Shown one piece after another: positions 35,530 through 47,060 of a DNA stretch of 64,000 nt (position 1 is the first letter of the stretch; each line of letters opens with the position of its first letter). The DNA comes from Aptenodytes patagonicus (Eukaryota > Chordata > Aves > Sphenisciformes > Spheniscidae), in NCBI RefSeq assembly GCF_965638725.1, contig NC_134976.1:868001-932000 (forward strand), written 5' to 3'. A model generated the notes under the pieces. That model was not told the origin of the DNA. It did no database searches and saw nothing but the letters and a program-made list of their open reading frames with translations. The position numbers were made by a program, and so were the translations under genes.

Positions 35530-36990
35530 GGGAAGGATGGGAACCTAACCTGGGTTAGGTATGGGGAAACATAACCCCCATTTTTAAGAAGGGAAAAAAG
35601 GAAGACCCGGGGAACTACAGACCAGTCAGTCTCACCTCTGTGCCTGGGAAGATCATGGAACAGATCCTCCTGGAAGCTATGCTAAGGCACATGGAGGACA
35701 GGGAGGTGATTCGAGACAGCCAGTGTGGCTTCACCAAGGGCAAGTCCTGCCTGACTAACCTAGTGGCCTTCTATGATGGAGTGACTACAGCAGTGGACAC
35801 GGGAAGGGCTACAGATGGCGTCTGTCTGGACCTCTGTAAGGCCTTTGACACGGTCCCCCACAACATCCTTCTCTCTAAACTGGAGAGCTATGGATTTGAT
35901 GGGGGGACTGTCCGGTGGGCGAGGAACTGGTTAGATGGTCATGTCCAGAGGGTAGTGGCCAACGGCTCAATGTCCAGATGGAGACTGCTGATGAGTGGCA
36001 TCCCACAGGGGTCCGTATTGGGACCGATACTGTTCAATATCTTCATCAATGACATAGACAGTGGGATCGAGTGCACCCTCAGCAAGTTTGCAGGTGACAC
36101 CAGGCTGAGTGGTGCGGTCGACACGCCAGAGGGGCGGGATGCCATCCAGAGGGACCCAGACAAGCTCAAGAAGTGGGCCTGTGTGAACCTCATGAGGTTT
36201 AAGAAGGCCAAGTGCAAGGTCCTGCACCTGGGTCGGGGCAACCCCCGGTATCCATACAGGCTGGGGCATGAAGGGATGGAGAGCAGCCCTGCCGAGAAGG
36301 ACTTGGGGTACTGGTGGATGAAAAGCTGGACATGAGCCAGCAATGTGCGCTCACAGCCCAGAAGGCCAACCGTATCCTGGGCAGCATCCAAAGAAGCGTG
36401 GCCAGCAGGTGGAAGGAGGTGACTCTGCCCCTCTACTCTGCTCTGGTGAGACCCCCCCTGGAGTACTGCGTCCAGCTCTGGAGCCCTCAGCATGGGAAAG
36501 ACACGGACCTGTTGGAGTGGGTCCAGAGGAGGGTCACAAAAACGATCAGGGGGATGGAATACCTCTCCTATGACGAAAGGCTGAGAGAGATGGGGTTGTT
36601 CAGCCTAGAGAAGAGAAGGCTTTGGGGAGACCTTCTTGCAGTCTATCAGTACTGAAAGGGGGCTTATAAAAAAGATGGGGGCAAACTTTTTAGCAAGGCC
36701 CGCTGTGACAGGACAAGAGGGAATGGCTTTAAACTAAAGGGGGATAGATTTAGACTAGATATAAGGAAGAAATTTTTGACGCTGAGGGTGGTGAAACACT
36801 GGCACAGGCTGCCCAGAGAGGGGGTGGATGCCCCATCCCTGGAAACATTCCAGGTCAGGCTGGACGGGGCTCTGAGCGACCTGATCTAGTTGAAGATGTC
36901 CCTGCCCATGGCAGGGGGCTGGACTAGATGGCCTTTAGAGGTCCCTTCCAACCCAAACTATCCTATGATTCTATGATTCTATTTTATTCT
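35530..36990 (+). mobile_element. CR1 LINE, 5'-truncated, one frameshift
   Basis: RT-coding from [14 protein letters not shown] at 35640, through [24 protein letters not shown] and [14 protein letters not shown]; a 1-nt shift near 36308 moves the frame (DLG-Y to LDMSQQCA), and coding continues to 36655 and, degenerate, to about 36890. The RT active site reads FAGD. The 3' end is ...ctatgattctatgattctatt. It is a different subfamily from the 7050 and 38525 copies. Confidence 0.9.
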
Positions 36991-38524
36991 CAAAATGCAA
37001 CAGTGATGTTTTCCAAACACCTTGCAGACCAGACCAAAACAAAATTTTTGAACGTTAACAGCAATCAAAAGAGCACATTTCAGTATTGTAAATGTGTTGC
37101 TATGTAAGGGGGAGAATGGACAAATCGGAGGAACATGCCACGCATTCCACCTGCAGATGTTTGCCTAACACCTGACAGGGGCGTACACCACTGGCTGCTG
37201 TGGGAGGCTACCCAGTAAGGACCAGTGCCGACCGCAGGGAGGAGGAACCCAACACCTTCCCATGCACGCGGTAGCTCTCGATGGCAGCAAACGACCTGCA
37301 GCAAAGAGCTGCTTTATCCTGAAGTACATGGCAGGGCAGCTGCAGGAAGTTTCTTCCGGGATTGCACATCTTCCCACCCACCCAGCTCTCATCCGTCCCA
37401 GTTACGGCACACAGAAACACCTCTGTTTCATGCACATGCCTGCACAGAAACACAGGCAGAGGGAAAAAATCCCTTGGGTATCAAATACAGAAATAGCACT
37501 GAAAACCTTGTCCTCCGATAGAGTCACTGCAGTGTCTTCCCAGATCAAAGAACAGCACGCCTTGTGGCAGGATCACCATCGCATGTGTATCGCTTGCTTT
37601 CATTCCATCCTCATCTATCAGCTGGCACTCGCTACCTCCAGACTGTAGCAAGGATAAAAACGATTCAGTTTACAAGAAGCACTGCACCGGGTCAGCCCGC
37701 TGTGTGGAGTCCTGTATTTCTAGAAATGCCTATAAATAATAAAAATCTGCAGGGACTGCTGACCCACACACACGCTGTATTTTCTGAAGAGGGCATACGT
37801 ATTAAATCTGCAACCTGAGGACTGTGACACCTCTCACCTTGCCCCTTTTCTCTCTCCCCCAGTTTGGTGGGGGAGCTCATTTCACCAGTGAAGGTACACC
37901 ACAAAAACAGCCTCACAGAGGGAAAGGAAGGGGAGGGGATAAGGGAAGAGGTGGGAAGGAAACACACAGAGAAGCAGCTTTGCCTTCCCTTGTTAAAGCC
38001 ACAGCCCACTCACAAATCACGTTTCCAGCCTGCAGTGTGGAAAGCACAGAATCCCTAGCAATGAAGTACGTAAGCTCTTCGTATCAGCATCGCTGCTTTG
38101 AGTAATTGAATTGTTCTGCAGAGTAATTCGACAAGCCGACAGGCTGCCCATCAGATGAGAACCAGAATGCAGGCTGTTTGCGAGATGAGGCAGCAATAAG
38201 CTTTTAATCGGTTTCCAACAAGAGCAATTCAAGTGAGGTGGTGTATTAATGGATTTTTTTCCTCTGCAAAGCCAAGAAGAGAACATTAACCGCGCTCCCC
38301 AAAGGGGAGGGAGCAAACTGAGGGAGGGCAACTCATTGGCCCCTTTCAGAGTTTCAACGCTCAAGATAAACCAAAAAAAAAAAAAGTAAAAAGGTAAACA
38401 GTGGCCAAGAAACAGTTTTATAGAATGCATATAGGGGCCTGATCCAAACCTCAGAAAGACTTTCAATATTGACATTCATGACTATTAGACCAAGGCCTAA
38501 AATGAAGTGAAAGCTTCTGCTTGC
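36991..38524. other. Intergenic or intronic DNA between two CR1 copies
   Basis: No repeat family or exon recognised. Short A-runs occur (about 38369-38386). Short open frames have no motifs. Confidence 0.4.
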
Positions 38525-40024
38525 CAGGTCATAGAATCATAGAATCATTAAGGTTGGAAGAAACCTCTAAGATCATCGAGTCCAACCACCAACCCTACAC
38601 CACCATGCCCACTAAACCATGTCCCTAAGTGCCTCATCTACTCGTCTTTTAAATACCTCCAGGGATGGGGACTCCACCACTTCCCTGGGCAGCATGTTCC
38701 AATGTTTCACCACTCTTTCAGTAAAGAAATTTTTCCTTACGTCCAATCTAAACCTCCCCTGGCACAACTTGAGGCCATTTCCTCTCGTCCTATCGCTTGT
38801 TACTTGGGAGAAGAGACCGACACCCACCTCGCTACAACCTCCTGTCAGGTGGTTGTAGAGAGCGATGAGGTCTCCCCTCAGCCTCCTCTTCTCCAGGCTA
38901 AACAACCCCAGTTCCCTCAGCCGCTCCTCAGAAGACTTCTTCTCCAGGCCCCTCACCAGCCTCGTTGCCCTTCTCTGGACACGCTCCAGCACCTCAACGT
39001 CCTTCTTGTAGTGAGGGGCCCAAAACTGAACACAGTATTCGAGGTGCGGCCTCACCAGGGGCACAATCTCTTCCCTACTCCTGCTGGCCACACTATTTCT
39101 GATACAGGCCAGGATGCCATTGGCCACCTGGGCACACTGCCGGCTCATGTTCAGCCGGCTGTCAACCAACACCCCCAGGTCCTTTTCCAACAGGCAGCTT
39201 TCCAGCCAATCTTCCCCAAGCCTGTAGCGCTGCGTGGGGTTGTTGTGGCCGAAGTGCAGGACCCGGCACTTGGCCTTGTTGAACCTCATACAGTTGGCCT
39301 CGGCCCATCGATCCAGCCTGTCCAGGTCCCTCTGCAGAGCCTTCCTACCCTCGAGCAGATCAACGCTCCCGCCCAACTTGGTGTTGTCTGCAAACTTACT
39401 GAGGGTGCACTCGATCCCCCCATCCAGATCACCGATAAAGATATTGAACAAGGCCGGCCCCAAAACTGAGCCCTGGGGAAAACCGCTTGTGACCGCCCGC
39501 CAACTGGATTGAACTCCATTCACCACAACTCTCTGGGCCCGGACGTCCAGCCAGTTTTTGACCCAGTGCAGAGTACACCTGTCTAAGCCATGAGCCGCCA
39601 GCTTCTCGAGGAGAATGCTGTGGGAGACGGTGTCAAAGGCCTTACTGAAGTCCAGGTAGACCACATCCACAGCCTTTCCCTCATCCACTAGGCGGGTCAC
39701 CTGGTCATAGAAGGAGATCTGGTTGGTCAAGCAGGACCTGCCTCTCATGAACCCGTGCTGGCTGGGCCTGATCCCCTGGTTGTCCCGCACATGCCTTGTG
39801 AGCACCCTCAAGATGAACCGCTCCATAATCTTCCCCGGCACCGAGGTCAGGCTGACAGGCCTGTAGGTCCCCGGATCCTCCTTCTGGCCCTTCCTGTAGA
39901 TGGGCATCACATTGGCAAGCCTCCAGTCGTCTGGGACCTCCCCCGTTAACCAGGACTGCTGATAAATGATGGAGAGTGGCTTGGCAAACTCCTCCGCCAC
40001 CTCCCTCAGCACTCTCGGGTGGAT
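38525..40024 (-). mobile_element. CR1 LINE, 5'-truncated, uninterrupted 466-codon RT frame
   Basis: Minus-strand frame 40012-38612 has no stop or frameshift: HPRVLREV at the truncation point, [45 protein letters not shown], then FADNTKLGG in place of the expected FADD, ending [13 protein letters not shown]. The 3' tail is near 38529. It is close to the 7050 copy but younger-looking. A short in-frame deletion removes residues around QCAQVANG and VPLVRPHLE. Confidence 0.92.
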
Positions 40025-41215
40025 AAGGTCATGAGAAGATAACTTAAATGAGCTACACAGTAATGAGAAAACACCAAAGGCAATAGCCGAGCTTTATGTA
40101 AGCGGAGCTTACAGGAAAACTCCTGTTTTCCTCCATTTGACCAACTGTGCAGTAAACCAACTTAACACAGCCAGCCTCAGGACGTCTGGTAAAGTCACTA
40201 AAAAAAAAAAAAAAATGCTAAGTCCTTATCCTGGAATGTACAGACACCACCTTGGTTCCACACAGAGAGGCAGAGATGGCCCAGTAGGGTCATGTCCCGT
40301 CGCTCCAGGTAACATAAAGAAAGGGCAGGATATGTTTGTGGGGTCGGGTTGATGTATCCTTTCCGTTTGGTGAAAGCCTGGGGAAGGATGCGTTATGCGC
40401 TAAGACCGGTGCCACTTTAGACCTGAGGTTAAAAACGGTGCTGCACTTCAGTGCAACTCCCCGAGTTCTTTTCATCACCAAATAAAAAAAGATTTGCTTT
40501 CTCCAGTGTGGTGGCAACAGGAGCTCACAAGTGGATTCCAGCTACACCTCAGGGTAGCAGCTAGCACGTGCTTAACTTTAAATGTATGCTTAAATCCCAC
40601 CAAATGGCTAGCAGGGGTCACATGAATCCCAGAGATCTAACCAAAAAACAAAAAAGCCCCAGAAAATACTACACTCTGGTTTACACTCCTGAAGGACACT
40701 GGGTTCGCATTACACACTACGGTCCATACCTCACCCGGTGAACTTGCCAGGCTCCAGCCGGGAAGCCAGAACATTTGTCCCCTCCTACCCCGAGGCGGCT
40801 GCCAAAGCAGCGGCACAGCAAGGACAGCAAGCTCCCAGTCGGGCTGACTGTACCTCCGAAACCACCGTCCGAGCACTTGCGGGGAGAAGTGTTCAGCTCT
40901 GCCACCGAACGACAGCAGCCTGGATTCCTCAGGCTGCTCCCGACAGGAGACGCTCCCGACTGCCTGGATCTTGCCGATGCAAGGGCATATTTCAGAACGA
41001 TGTTGTTAATTTAACAATCAACAATAAATGTTCATATTTAACAATGAATTTAGCAATTTAACAATATATAACAATATTTAACAAGGGAAAGAGGGCTTGA
41101 ACCATAACAACCTGGCTGGCGATTTTCCAAGGCAGTTGAATATTTCCAGTCCCTGAACAGGGCAGTTGTAGTGAAAGCCCTGTGAGAGTTAACAGCAAAA
41201 CACACTACTCCTATT
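40025..41215. other. DNA between CR1 and the GC-rich promoter region
   Basis: Poly-A run at 40200-40215. A moderately GC-rich patch lies at 40740-40980, followed by an AT-rich run with repeated ATTTAACAAT at about 41008-41085. No gene recognised. Confidence 0.4.
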
Positions 41216-41219
41216 ATTG

Positions 41220-41700
41220 CAGTAACTAGAAATGCTGGGGCGGCTCAGGGGGGCTCTGGGAGCCGGGGTGCCCGGTGCTTGTGCCCGGGGGGGGTCTGTC
41301 TGTGTCTCCTTCCCCTCCCCAGCTCTCAGGTCGCTCCTGGCACTGCCCCAGCTCAGCCCGGCTCCAGCTGACCGGGACCCCATCGCACCGGGCAGTTTGG
41401 AGCTTCCCCCACCAACCCCGGGCGGTCCCGGCCCTCACCTCAGCCAGGCCGCAGCTGGAGCAGAGACTGCGCCTCCCGAGACCAACATGGCTGCCCGGCA
41501 GCCCCGTGCCACAGGACTACAGCTCCCGGCATGCCCGGGGAGCCAACATGGCCGCCCGGCAGCCCCATGCCCCAGGACTACAGCTCCCGGCATGCCGCGG
41601 GGCGCGCCTTCCTGCTGTCTGACCCTGCGGGGACACCGTCCCCCGGCTGGGCCCCGCCCCCCGCAGGCCCCATGGCCGCCTCCCCGGGGCTGCCCCGGTC
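41220..41700. promoter_or_regulatory. GC/CpG-rich promoter-like island with duplicated YY1-like and ZNF143-like sites
   Basis: CpG-rich for about 480 bp. A 61-bp module occurs twice: CCAACATGGCTGC at 41482-41494 and CCAACATGGCCGC at 41543-41555 (YY1-like), with ACTACAGCTCCCGGCATGCC at 41516-41535 and again at 41577-41596 (close to the ZNF143/STAF motif ACTACAATTCCCAGCATGC). Such elements sit at housekeeping, often bidirectional promoters. The leftward BBX-like gene or a rightward unknown transcript could start here (inference). Confidence 0.6.
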
Positions 41701-41714
41701 CTGGAGCCCTGGTG

Positions 41715-42400
41715 GAGCAGGGAGGAGGAGGAGAGAGGGACGGAGCGGCAGAGAGGGCTGGGGCAGGGCGGTGGGGTGCCTGGAGAGGGATGGGAGACAG
41801 GCAGAGGGACGGGAGATGGGCAGAGGGACGAAGAGAATGGGGAGGAGGAGCTGGGCAGGGAGTGGGGGAAGGAAAAATCCTGCTGAGGAGCCGGCAGAGG
41901 GACAGAGCGGGAAAGAGCTGGAGGGGAAGGGGGACAGCGGGGTGCAGGAAGAAAAATAGCGGTAAGCAGCAGGACAGAGGGAGAGAGAGAGAAGGAGAAG
42001 GGCAGGAAGGAGGACAGAGGGACAGACTGACAGAGGCAGGGTGGGGGAGCGGGCCAGGGGGGCAGAGAGGCAGAAAAGGCACCAGGAGAGTGGAGTGACA
42101 GAGAAATGGGAGAGGGAGCAGGACAGAGGGACGGGGTGAAAGGGTGGGAGGGAAAAGGAGGGGAGAGAGAAGGGGAGAGGCAGGGATGGAGAGTGGGACA
42201 CGGAGCAAGAGGAGGACGGGAAACACTCCAGCGAGCCTGAGAAACAGAGGGATGTGGATCCGGACAGGGAGGCGGAGAAGGACAGAACAGCGATGGCCTC
42301 CAGGGTGGAGACGGAGGAAGAGCAAAAGGGGATGGGGAGCAGGACGGAGGCCCAGAGAGGAGAAGGCCCAGCCATCCGAGCAGGGGATACAGGCAGGAAA
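41715..42400 (+). repeat. Purine-rich (GA/GGGA) tract of ~690 bp
   Basis: The plus strand is mostly G and A, in degenerate units such as GACAGAGGGAC and GGGAGAGG. All frames of the minus strand become Leu/Ser/Pro-rich, which explains long spurious open frames. GGCCGCCATGTTT at 42413-42425 just after it is a reverse YY1-like site. Confidence 0.75.
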
Positions 42401-42879
42401 GAGGGGACAGGCGGCCGCCATGTTTCTTGAGTGCTCCCCAGGAACAGCACCACCAGGCAGCTCAAAAAAACGTGCTGCCTGCAAAATCTGGAGAATTGCT
42501 TAATTCTGGGCAATATTTAGGCCTGCTGGTTAAAGATTCGTCCATCGAGAGATGTCTCAGGACCACGCCAGGGCTGGTGGTGCTGCTTTCTGGATCCCGC
42601 GGCAGCGATGGGCAGAGGGACAGGTTGCCAGATCCCAGTTCCGGGTACACGTGTGGGCTGTCAGGATCCCCCGTGCCTGTTTTTTCCCAGCGAAGCCCCA
42701 GCTGGTGCCGGCCCTGTGCTGCAGCCCCAGGGCCGAGGCTGAAGGAGCCAGGCATTTCTGCGGGTGCTGCACCCTGCCGGGCCCCACCACCGGCCACCGG
42801 CTGCCCTGGGCTTCCCCCCGTTGTCCCCAGCTCTGCTTTCTGCTAACACCAGGGGCACTGCAGAATGTCTTGCTCGCTC

Positions 42880-43690
42880 CCCACAGCTGTCCTGACCCAT
42901 GTCTGCAGCTTGTATGTTATGTCCACGTCACGCAGCTGGTTTGGGGGTGGCAGGTCTCTCTCGCGGCACTCTGGGAATGGGGACAAAGCAAACCAAATTG
43001 CTCCTTTTCGATCTTTGTCCCCAGGGAAACCCAGTGGAGACGTACCGTTTGCTGGAGCGTGTCCTGCAGGGAGGTGACAGCCATTTGCAGAGCAGCGCTG
43101 AGACCCGCCTGACAGCAAAGGCTCCCGGTGGCTGCAGAGCAGCCCAGGTGAGCTGGTTCTCTTGGAGGCCACCAGAGCAGCCTTCCTCCGCCCCTGGTTT
43201 TTGGTGAGATATGGAGCAGCACTTCTCAGGCATCCAGGCCTGACAAGGGTTTCCCAGTGCCCCCGTGAGAGATCCTGCTCCCAGGAAGCACCTGGGACAA
43301 GCATTGAACAAGGGCAGTATCCAGCCACCCAGCGCTGGGTGCTGGCTGCCCTGAGGGGTCTTGCAGGGAGGACGGGGTCATCTGCCTGGTGGCTCTGACA
43401 CAGAAATGATGAGCTGAAGCTGGTCATGGCGGGCCAGTTCAAAGTCTCCGAGTGCCTCGGCCTTTGTCCCTGATAGCGTTTAACCCAGGGACTTTTTCAG
43501 GGTGTGACGGATGATGTGGAGATGGAGGCTGGTGATGTCCTGGTGGCTCTGTCCCCCTCCCACTTCAAAGTTGTGATGTCTGAGTTAGTTCTGGGGCCGC
43601 CTGAGGGCCCTGGAGGAGATCTCCAGGGAGTTTGTGTACAATGTTTTGCTATCTTAGGGCTACAATGTCCTAGGGTTACGGGGTGCTAGG
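42880..43690 (+). pseudogene. MROH-family (maestro HEAT-like repeat) fragment, broken
   Basis: A well-bordered exon at 43025-43147 (acceptor ttgtccccag, donor gtgagc, 41 codons) codes GNPVETYRLLERVLQGGDSH... and a second block starts at 43501 after ctttttcag. The second block reads AGDVLVALSPSHFKVVMSEL, the hallmark of MROH proteins, then changes frame: the next MROH-like residues (LRALEEISREFVYNVLL) are in another frame. MROH genes are expanded in birds. The broken frame and lack of flanking exons suggest a pseudogene fragment. Confidence 0.55.
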
Positions 43691-43870
43691 GTTACGGGGT
43701 GCTAGGTCTATGGGGTTCTAGGGTTATGCAGTGCTAGGGTAACAGTTTTCTAGGGTTGTCATGTATTAGTGTTAGGGAGAGCTAGTGTTACTGGGTGCTA
43801 GGGTTACGGGGTTCTAGGCTTACAGTGTGCTAGGGTTATAGTGTGGTAGGGTTACGGGATGCCAGAGTGT
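43653..43870 (+). repeat. 16-bp telomere-like minisatellite (CTAGGGTTACGGGGTG)n
   Basis: About 14 degenerate units at 16-bp spacing (clear starts at 43670, 43686, 43702). Each holds a TAGGGTTA core like the vertebrate telomere repeat. It begins inside the decayed MROH-like exon. Confidence 0.8.
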
Positions 43871-44199
43871 AAGTGGGATAGGATTAAAGCGTGTTCTTTT
43901 TAGGGACAGGATCTGGGCTTTTTGGTCCTGGCTTCCTGGGTTGTTTGGAGTTTTTTGCCTTAGCTTATGTTCTGGATGTTTCTTGGAGAGTCCTATTTTA
44001 GGTTGTTTTCTTTTTAGGGTTTGGACAGGGGGCTCTGGTTTGTGTATGATCTGTCTTCCTGTTGTTTTTTTTGCTGTTCTGGTGGTTTGTTTTGCATTTT
44101 CTGTCTTGTAGCCATCATTTCTGGTCTTGTAAGGCTGTCCAGGTCGGCCAGTGTCGCTTCTGCTGTGGTCCAACTCATTTCCGGTGAGTGTCGGACTGT

Positions 44200-44970
44200 T
44201 TTAGCTAGGTGTCCATGGAGAACGACTGCCAGACGACTAACGGGCACTTTTGGGGTGTGGGAGGACTTCTGGCCCACAGATAATGCCTGTCGGAGGGCTA
44301 AGTGTACTCCTGAGTTTGTGTAGACTTCCAAATACATGGTGCTTTCTCCTGCCTTGAGGAAGAGTCATGGGAAGACACCAGCTGCACGGAAGGGCAAACG
44401 TTTCCCCAAGGGTACGTGGCTTTTTGGTTTTTGCTTTTGAGTAAGAAACCTGCCAAGAGGCTGCTACCATGAAGTTTAGTGGCATTTGGTGAAGTCCTGG
44501 CTTGAGTATTGCGTGACTTGAAACATCACTGAAAAAATGGTGGAGGTTTGTCTGCATGTTCTGGATGCTTCAGATTTGAACGTCTGCTCGTGGTGGTGAC
44601 TTCATACTGTCCTTAGCTCCTGTGTCAAGGCACGACACGTGCTCAGGGTGAGGTTCGTCATCCACGACAGGGGATGTGAATCCGTATTTCAAATAGACTT
44701 CTTGATCATTTTGAATTTTTGGGGGCCAGCTTCTTCTCAGATCCGTTGAGCCATCCTTGGTTTTGCCTCTTCATGTAACTGGTGAAGAGCTCGTAGGAGG
44801 AGCAGGAGAAGGGTCAGTGCTGCCGTTTCCATGTTGGTCACTTGTGCTGCAGTTGTCAGGGTTATCTTCCATCCAGAGATTCTTTGCAGAAATGCCTTTA
44901 AGCCACTTGTCCCTTTTGTGAGGGGGAGCGGACTTAATGGAAGACATTTTGTTCCTCATTAGTGCCTCAG
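44200..44970 (-). pseudogene. BED-finger / hAT-derived (ZBED5/FAM200-like) pseudogene
   Basis: On the minus strand from 44959: a Lys/Ser/Pro leader (MSSIKSAPPHKRDKWLKG...), then in other frames YLKYGFTSPVVDDEP with HVSC and SMKS, matching the N-terminal BED-like region of domesticated hAT proteins; then QTNLHHFFSD and VSYSKAKTKKPRTLGETFAL, matching the segment (Y-VA-AKKPHTIGE-like) that follows. There are several stops and frameshifts. Order and spacing are as in that family, so I regard it as a decayed retrocopy or relic. Confidence 0.5.
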
Positions 44971-44974
44971 GGAT

Positions 44975-46655
44975 TTACCTGTTGCTTCTTGTTTGTTTGT
45001 TTGCTTTTTGTTTGCTATGCTTAATTTAAAAAGCTTACTGTAGCTCTTTGGATTTCTGTCCTTAAAGGAAGCCTCTAGGATTTCTACCCAGGAGTGTCCA
45101 GAACACACTGTGCTTGTACACTGCTGTCAGCCTTCAGTCTAGAGAAATGGCTGGTGGTGGTGAAAGTTTAACAGTCACATAACTCAAATGCATCTGAAAT
45201 GTACAAGCTTTGGGGGATGATTCTCAGCAGCTCATGAACAGCATGTTCTGCTGTGCTTTACCCGTTTAAAATAGTGTATCACCAGAAATGTCTTCCCTAG
45301 TGCCTGCACGGAGCAAGAACCTCCAGTAGCAAGGGCATGCTGACCCGCTTGGGCTTCAAAGCGACGGCTAAATGTAAATAGGTTAAAAAACCAGTCCCCT
45401 GGTAGCAGTGTGTGTGTGTGTGTCTCAAAGTCCACCTGACCCTCCACGCTTACTCAGCATGTCACAACTTCACGTGGGTAAGGGTGGATGGAGTCAGTAG
45501 AAGCAGGTGTTGTAACTGGCCAGGCAGTTGACCTAAAGAAATGAAAAATTACCTTTGAAGGGAGCGGCATGCCGTTAGATGTCGGGGTGTATTGCCTTTT
45601 CCTTCCTTGGTCTGAGCACAGAGAACTGGGAGGCGTTTCCATCTGGGGGAGGGAAACTCATCCAACAGCCACCATCAGCCTCAGGGCTTGTGGTCCTTGA
45701 TGGAGGCGTAAGTGCTTGGGACGATTTTACTTGTGTGGTGTTTCTCATTCTGCTCCCAGGTTTTCCCATTAACGTTTGCTCTCCGGTTTATTTGCCTTCA
45801 TAGTGTTTTGTAAAGTTTCTCCATTATAGCCCTGAGCCCTGCTCGACATGTTCCTTTCTCTGAAACCCATAAATAGCTCTGGAGTTTACCTTGGGAGCAG
45901 AGAAAAGGGGGGACCCTTTAGAGTTGAGGAGAGAATTTAATATGAGAAACACTTCAGTGTTGTGCATCTTCTGAGGCTGAATGTACCTGCTTTAACTTTT
46001 TTGGTTGGTTTTGCATTCTTTATATAATTCCTACTTAAACGCCTACTTCTGCAAAAGAAGAATAAATCACTTCGATGTCTGTGTCTGACTAAAAGTACTG
46101 ACCTGAACCTATGGAAAACTGATGTGGACAGCCATTTTTTGTCGTTCTTGGGTACCGCATCTGACTTGTAGAGCTTTCCCTGTGCGTAGGGTGGTGGTTT
46201 GTACTTGGCATTGTCCAATCTTCTTTCTGAACCGAACAAGTTACTCTTTCACAGCTTTTTTTAGTAATGTTTCGCTTGATGTGCAACTTCTTGCTCTTCA
46301 CGTGTCAGCTAGCCAGAAGGTGAATATTTGCCAAGATGAGTATTTGCTGAGAGTCGTGGGCTCTGTACTGCTGGAACACAGGCTGGTTGTGCCTCACCGG
46401 TGCCCCCGGGTTGTGTCCCAGGCTCGGGTTACCTGCTGCTTAGCACCAATGTGGTTTTGGACCGCGTGTGGTTTCTTGGGGGAGGACGAGAATTTATGTC
46501 GTCCGGTGTGTTTTAGGGGAGAGATTGGGTAATGTCTGGGGTGGGAATGTAGAAAGACTCGTAAGGAATTGTAGATGTCAGCTTTAACATATTTTGTTCA
46601 CTTAGGCCAGAGTTTGAAAACCTATTTACCTACAGGAAATTATCCAGGATGAATA
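44975..46655. other. Unassigned DNA
   Basis: AT-rich to neutral, (TG)n at 45410-45422. Short frames on both strands show no recognised motif. Confidence 0.4.
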
Positions 46656-46699
46656 TAAGGACTTAACTTTGACAGAAATGTGTTTCTTTCATTAGAACA

Positions 46700-47060
46700 C
46701 GGTAATTTCTGATGTATTTCGCTGCTGCTTTTCCTGCATCTCGAGGTAGATCCCTTTGCTGGTCCTTCTCCAGGAGCAGCTGACGCTGTGCTTTCATGAC
46801 AGCCTTTCCCTGGCTGCTCTTCAGTGAACGCTGCTGCTTCACAGACCTTCTCCGCGTGCCGCTGGCTTGCTCCAGTGCGTGCTGCACTGCTGGATGGGGC
46901 TGGGGAGCTTTGACTTTTAACTGGGGTTAAAACTCACTTGGCCCAAGCAGCGGTGTAGTTTTGGTAGCCAGCGTTACCCCTAACCTGTGTGTTACCTCCT
47001 GCAGCTCACGGTGCCGCTGCAGAAATGCATGTTCCGGCAGGACGGGGGGAGAGGCAGGAG
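46700..47060 (-). other. Coding-like minus-strand stretch, unrecognised
   Basis: Two nearby minus-strand frames have protein-like, charged composition: FLQRHRELQEVTHRLGVTLA near 47020-46960 and RRRSVKQQRSLKSSQGKA... to AAAKYIRNYRV near 46870-46700. A stop separates them. They may be exons or relics of one gene, but I do not recognise the family. Confidence 0.2.

Noticed and set aside
41435..42513. Long minus-strand open frames (349 and 311 codons) in the GC-rich region
   Set aside because: They overlap in different frames, are Leu/Ser/Pro-rich and follow the purine-rich tract; base composition explains the lack of stops.
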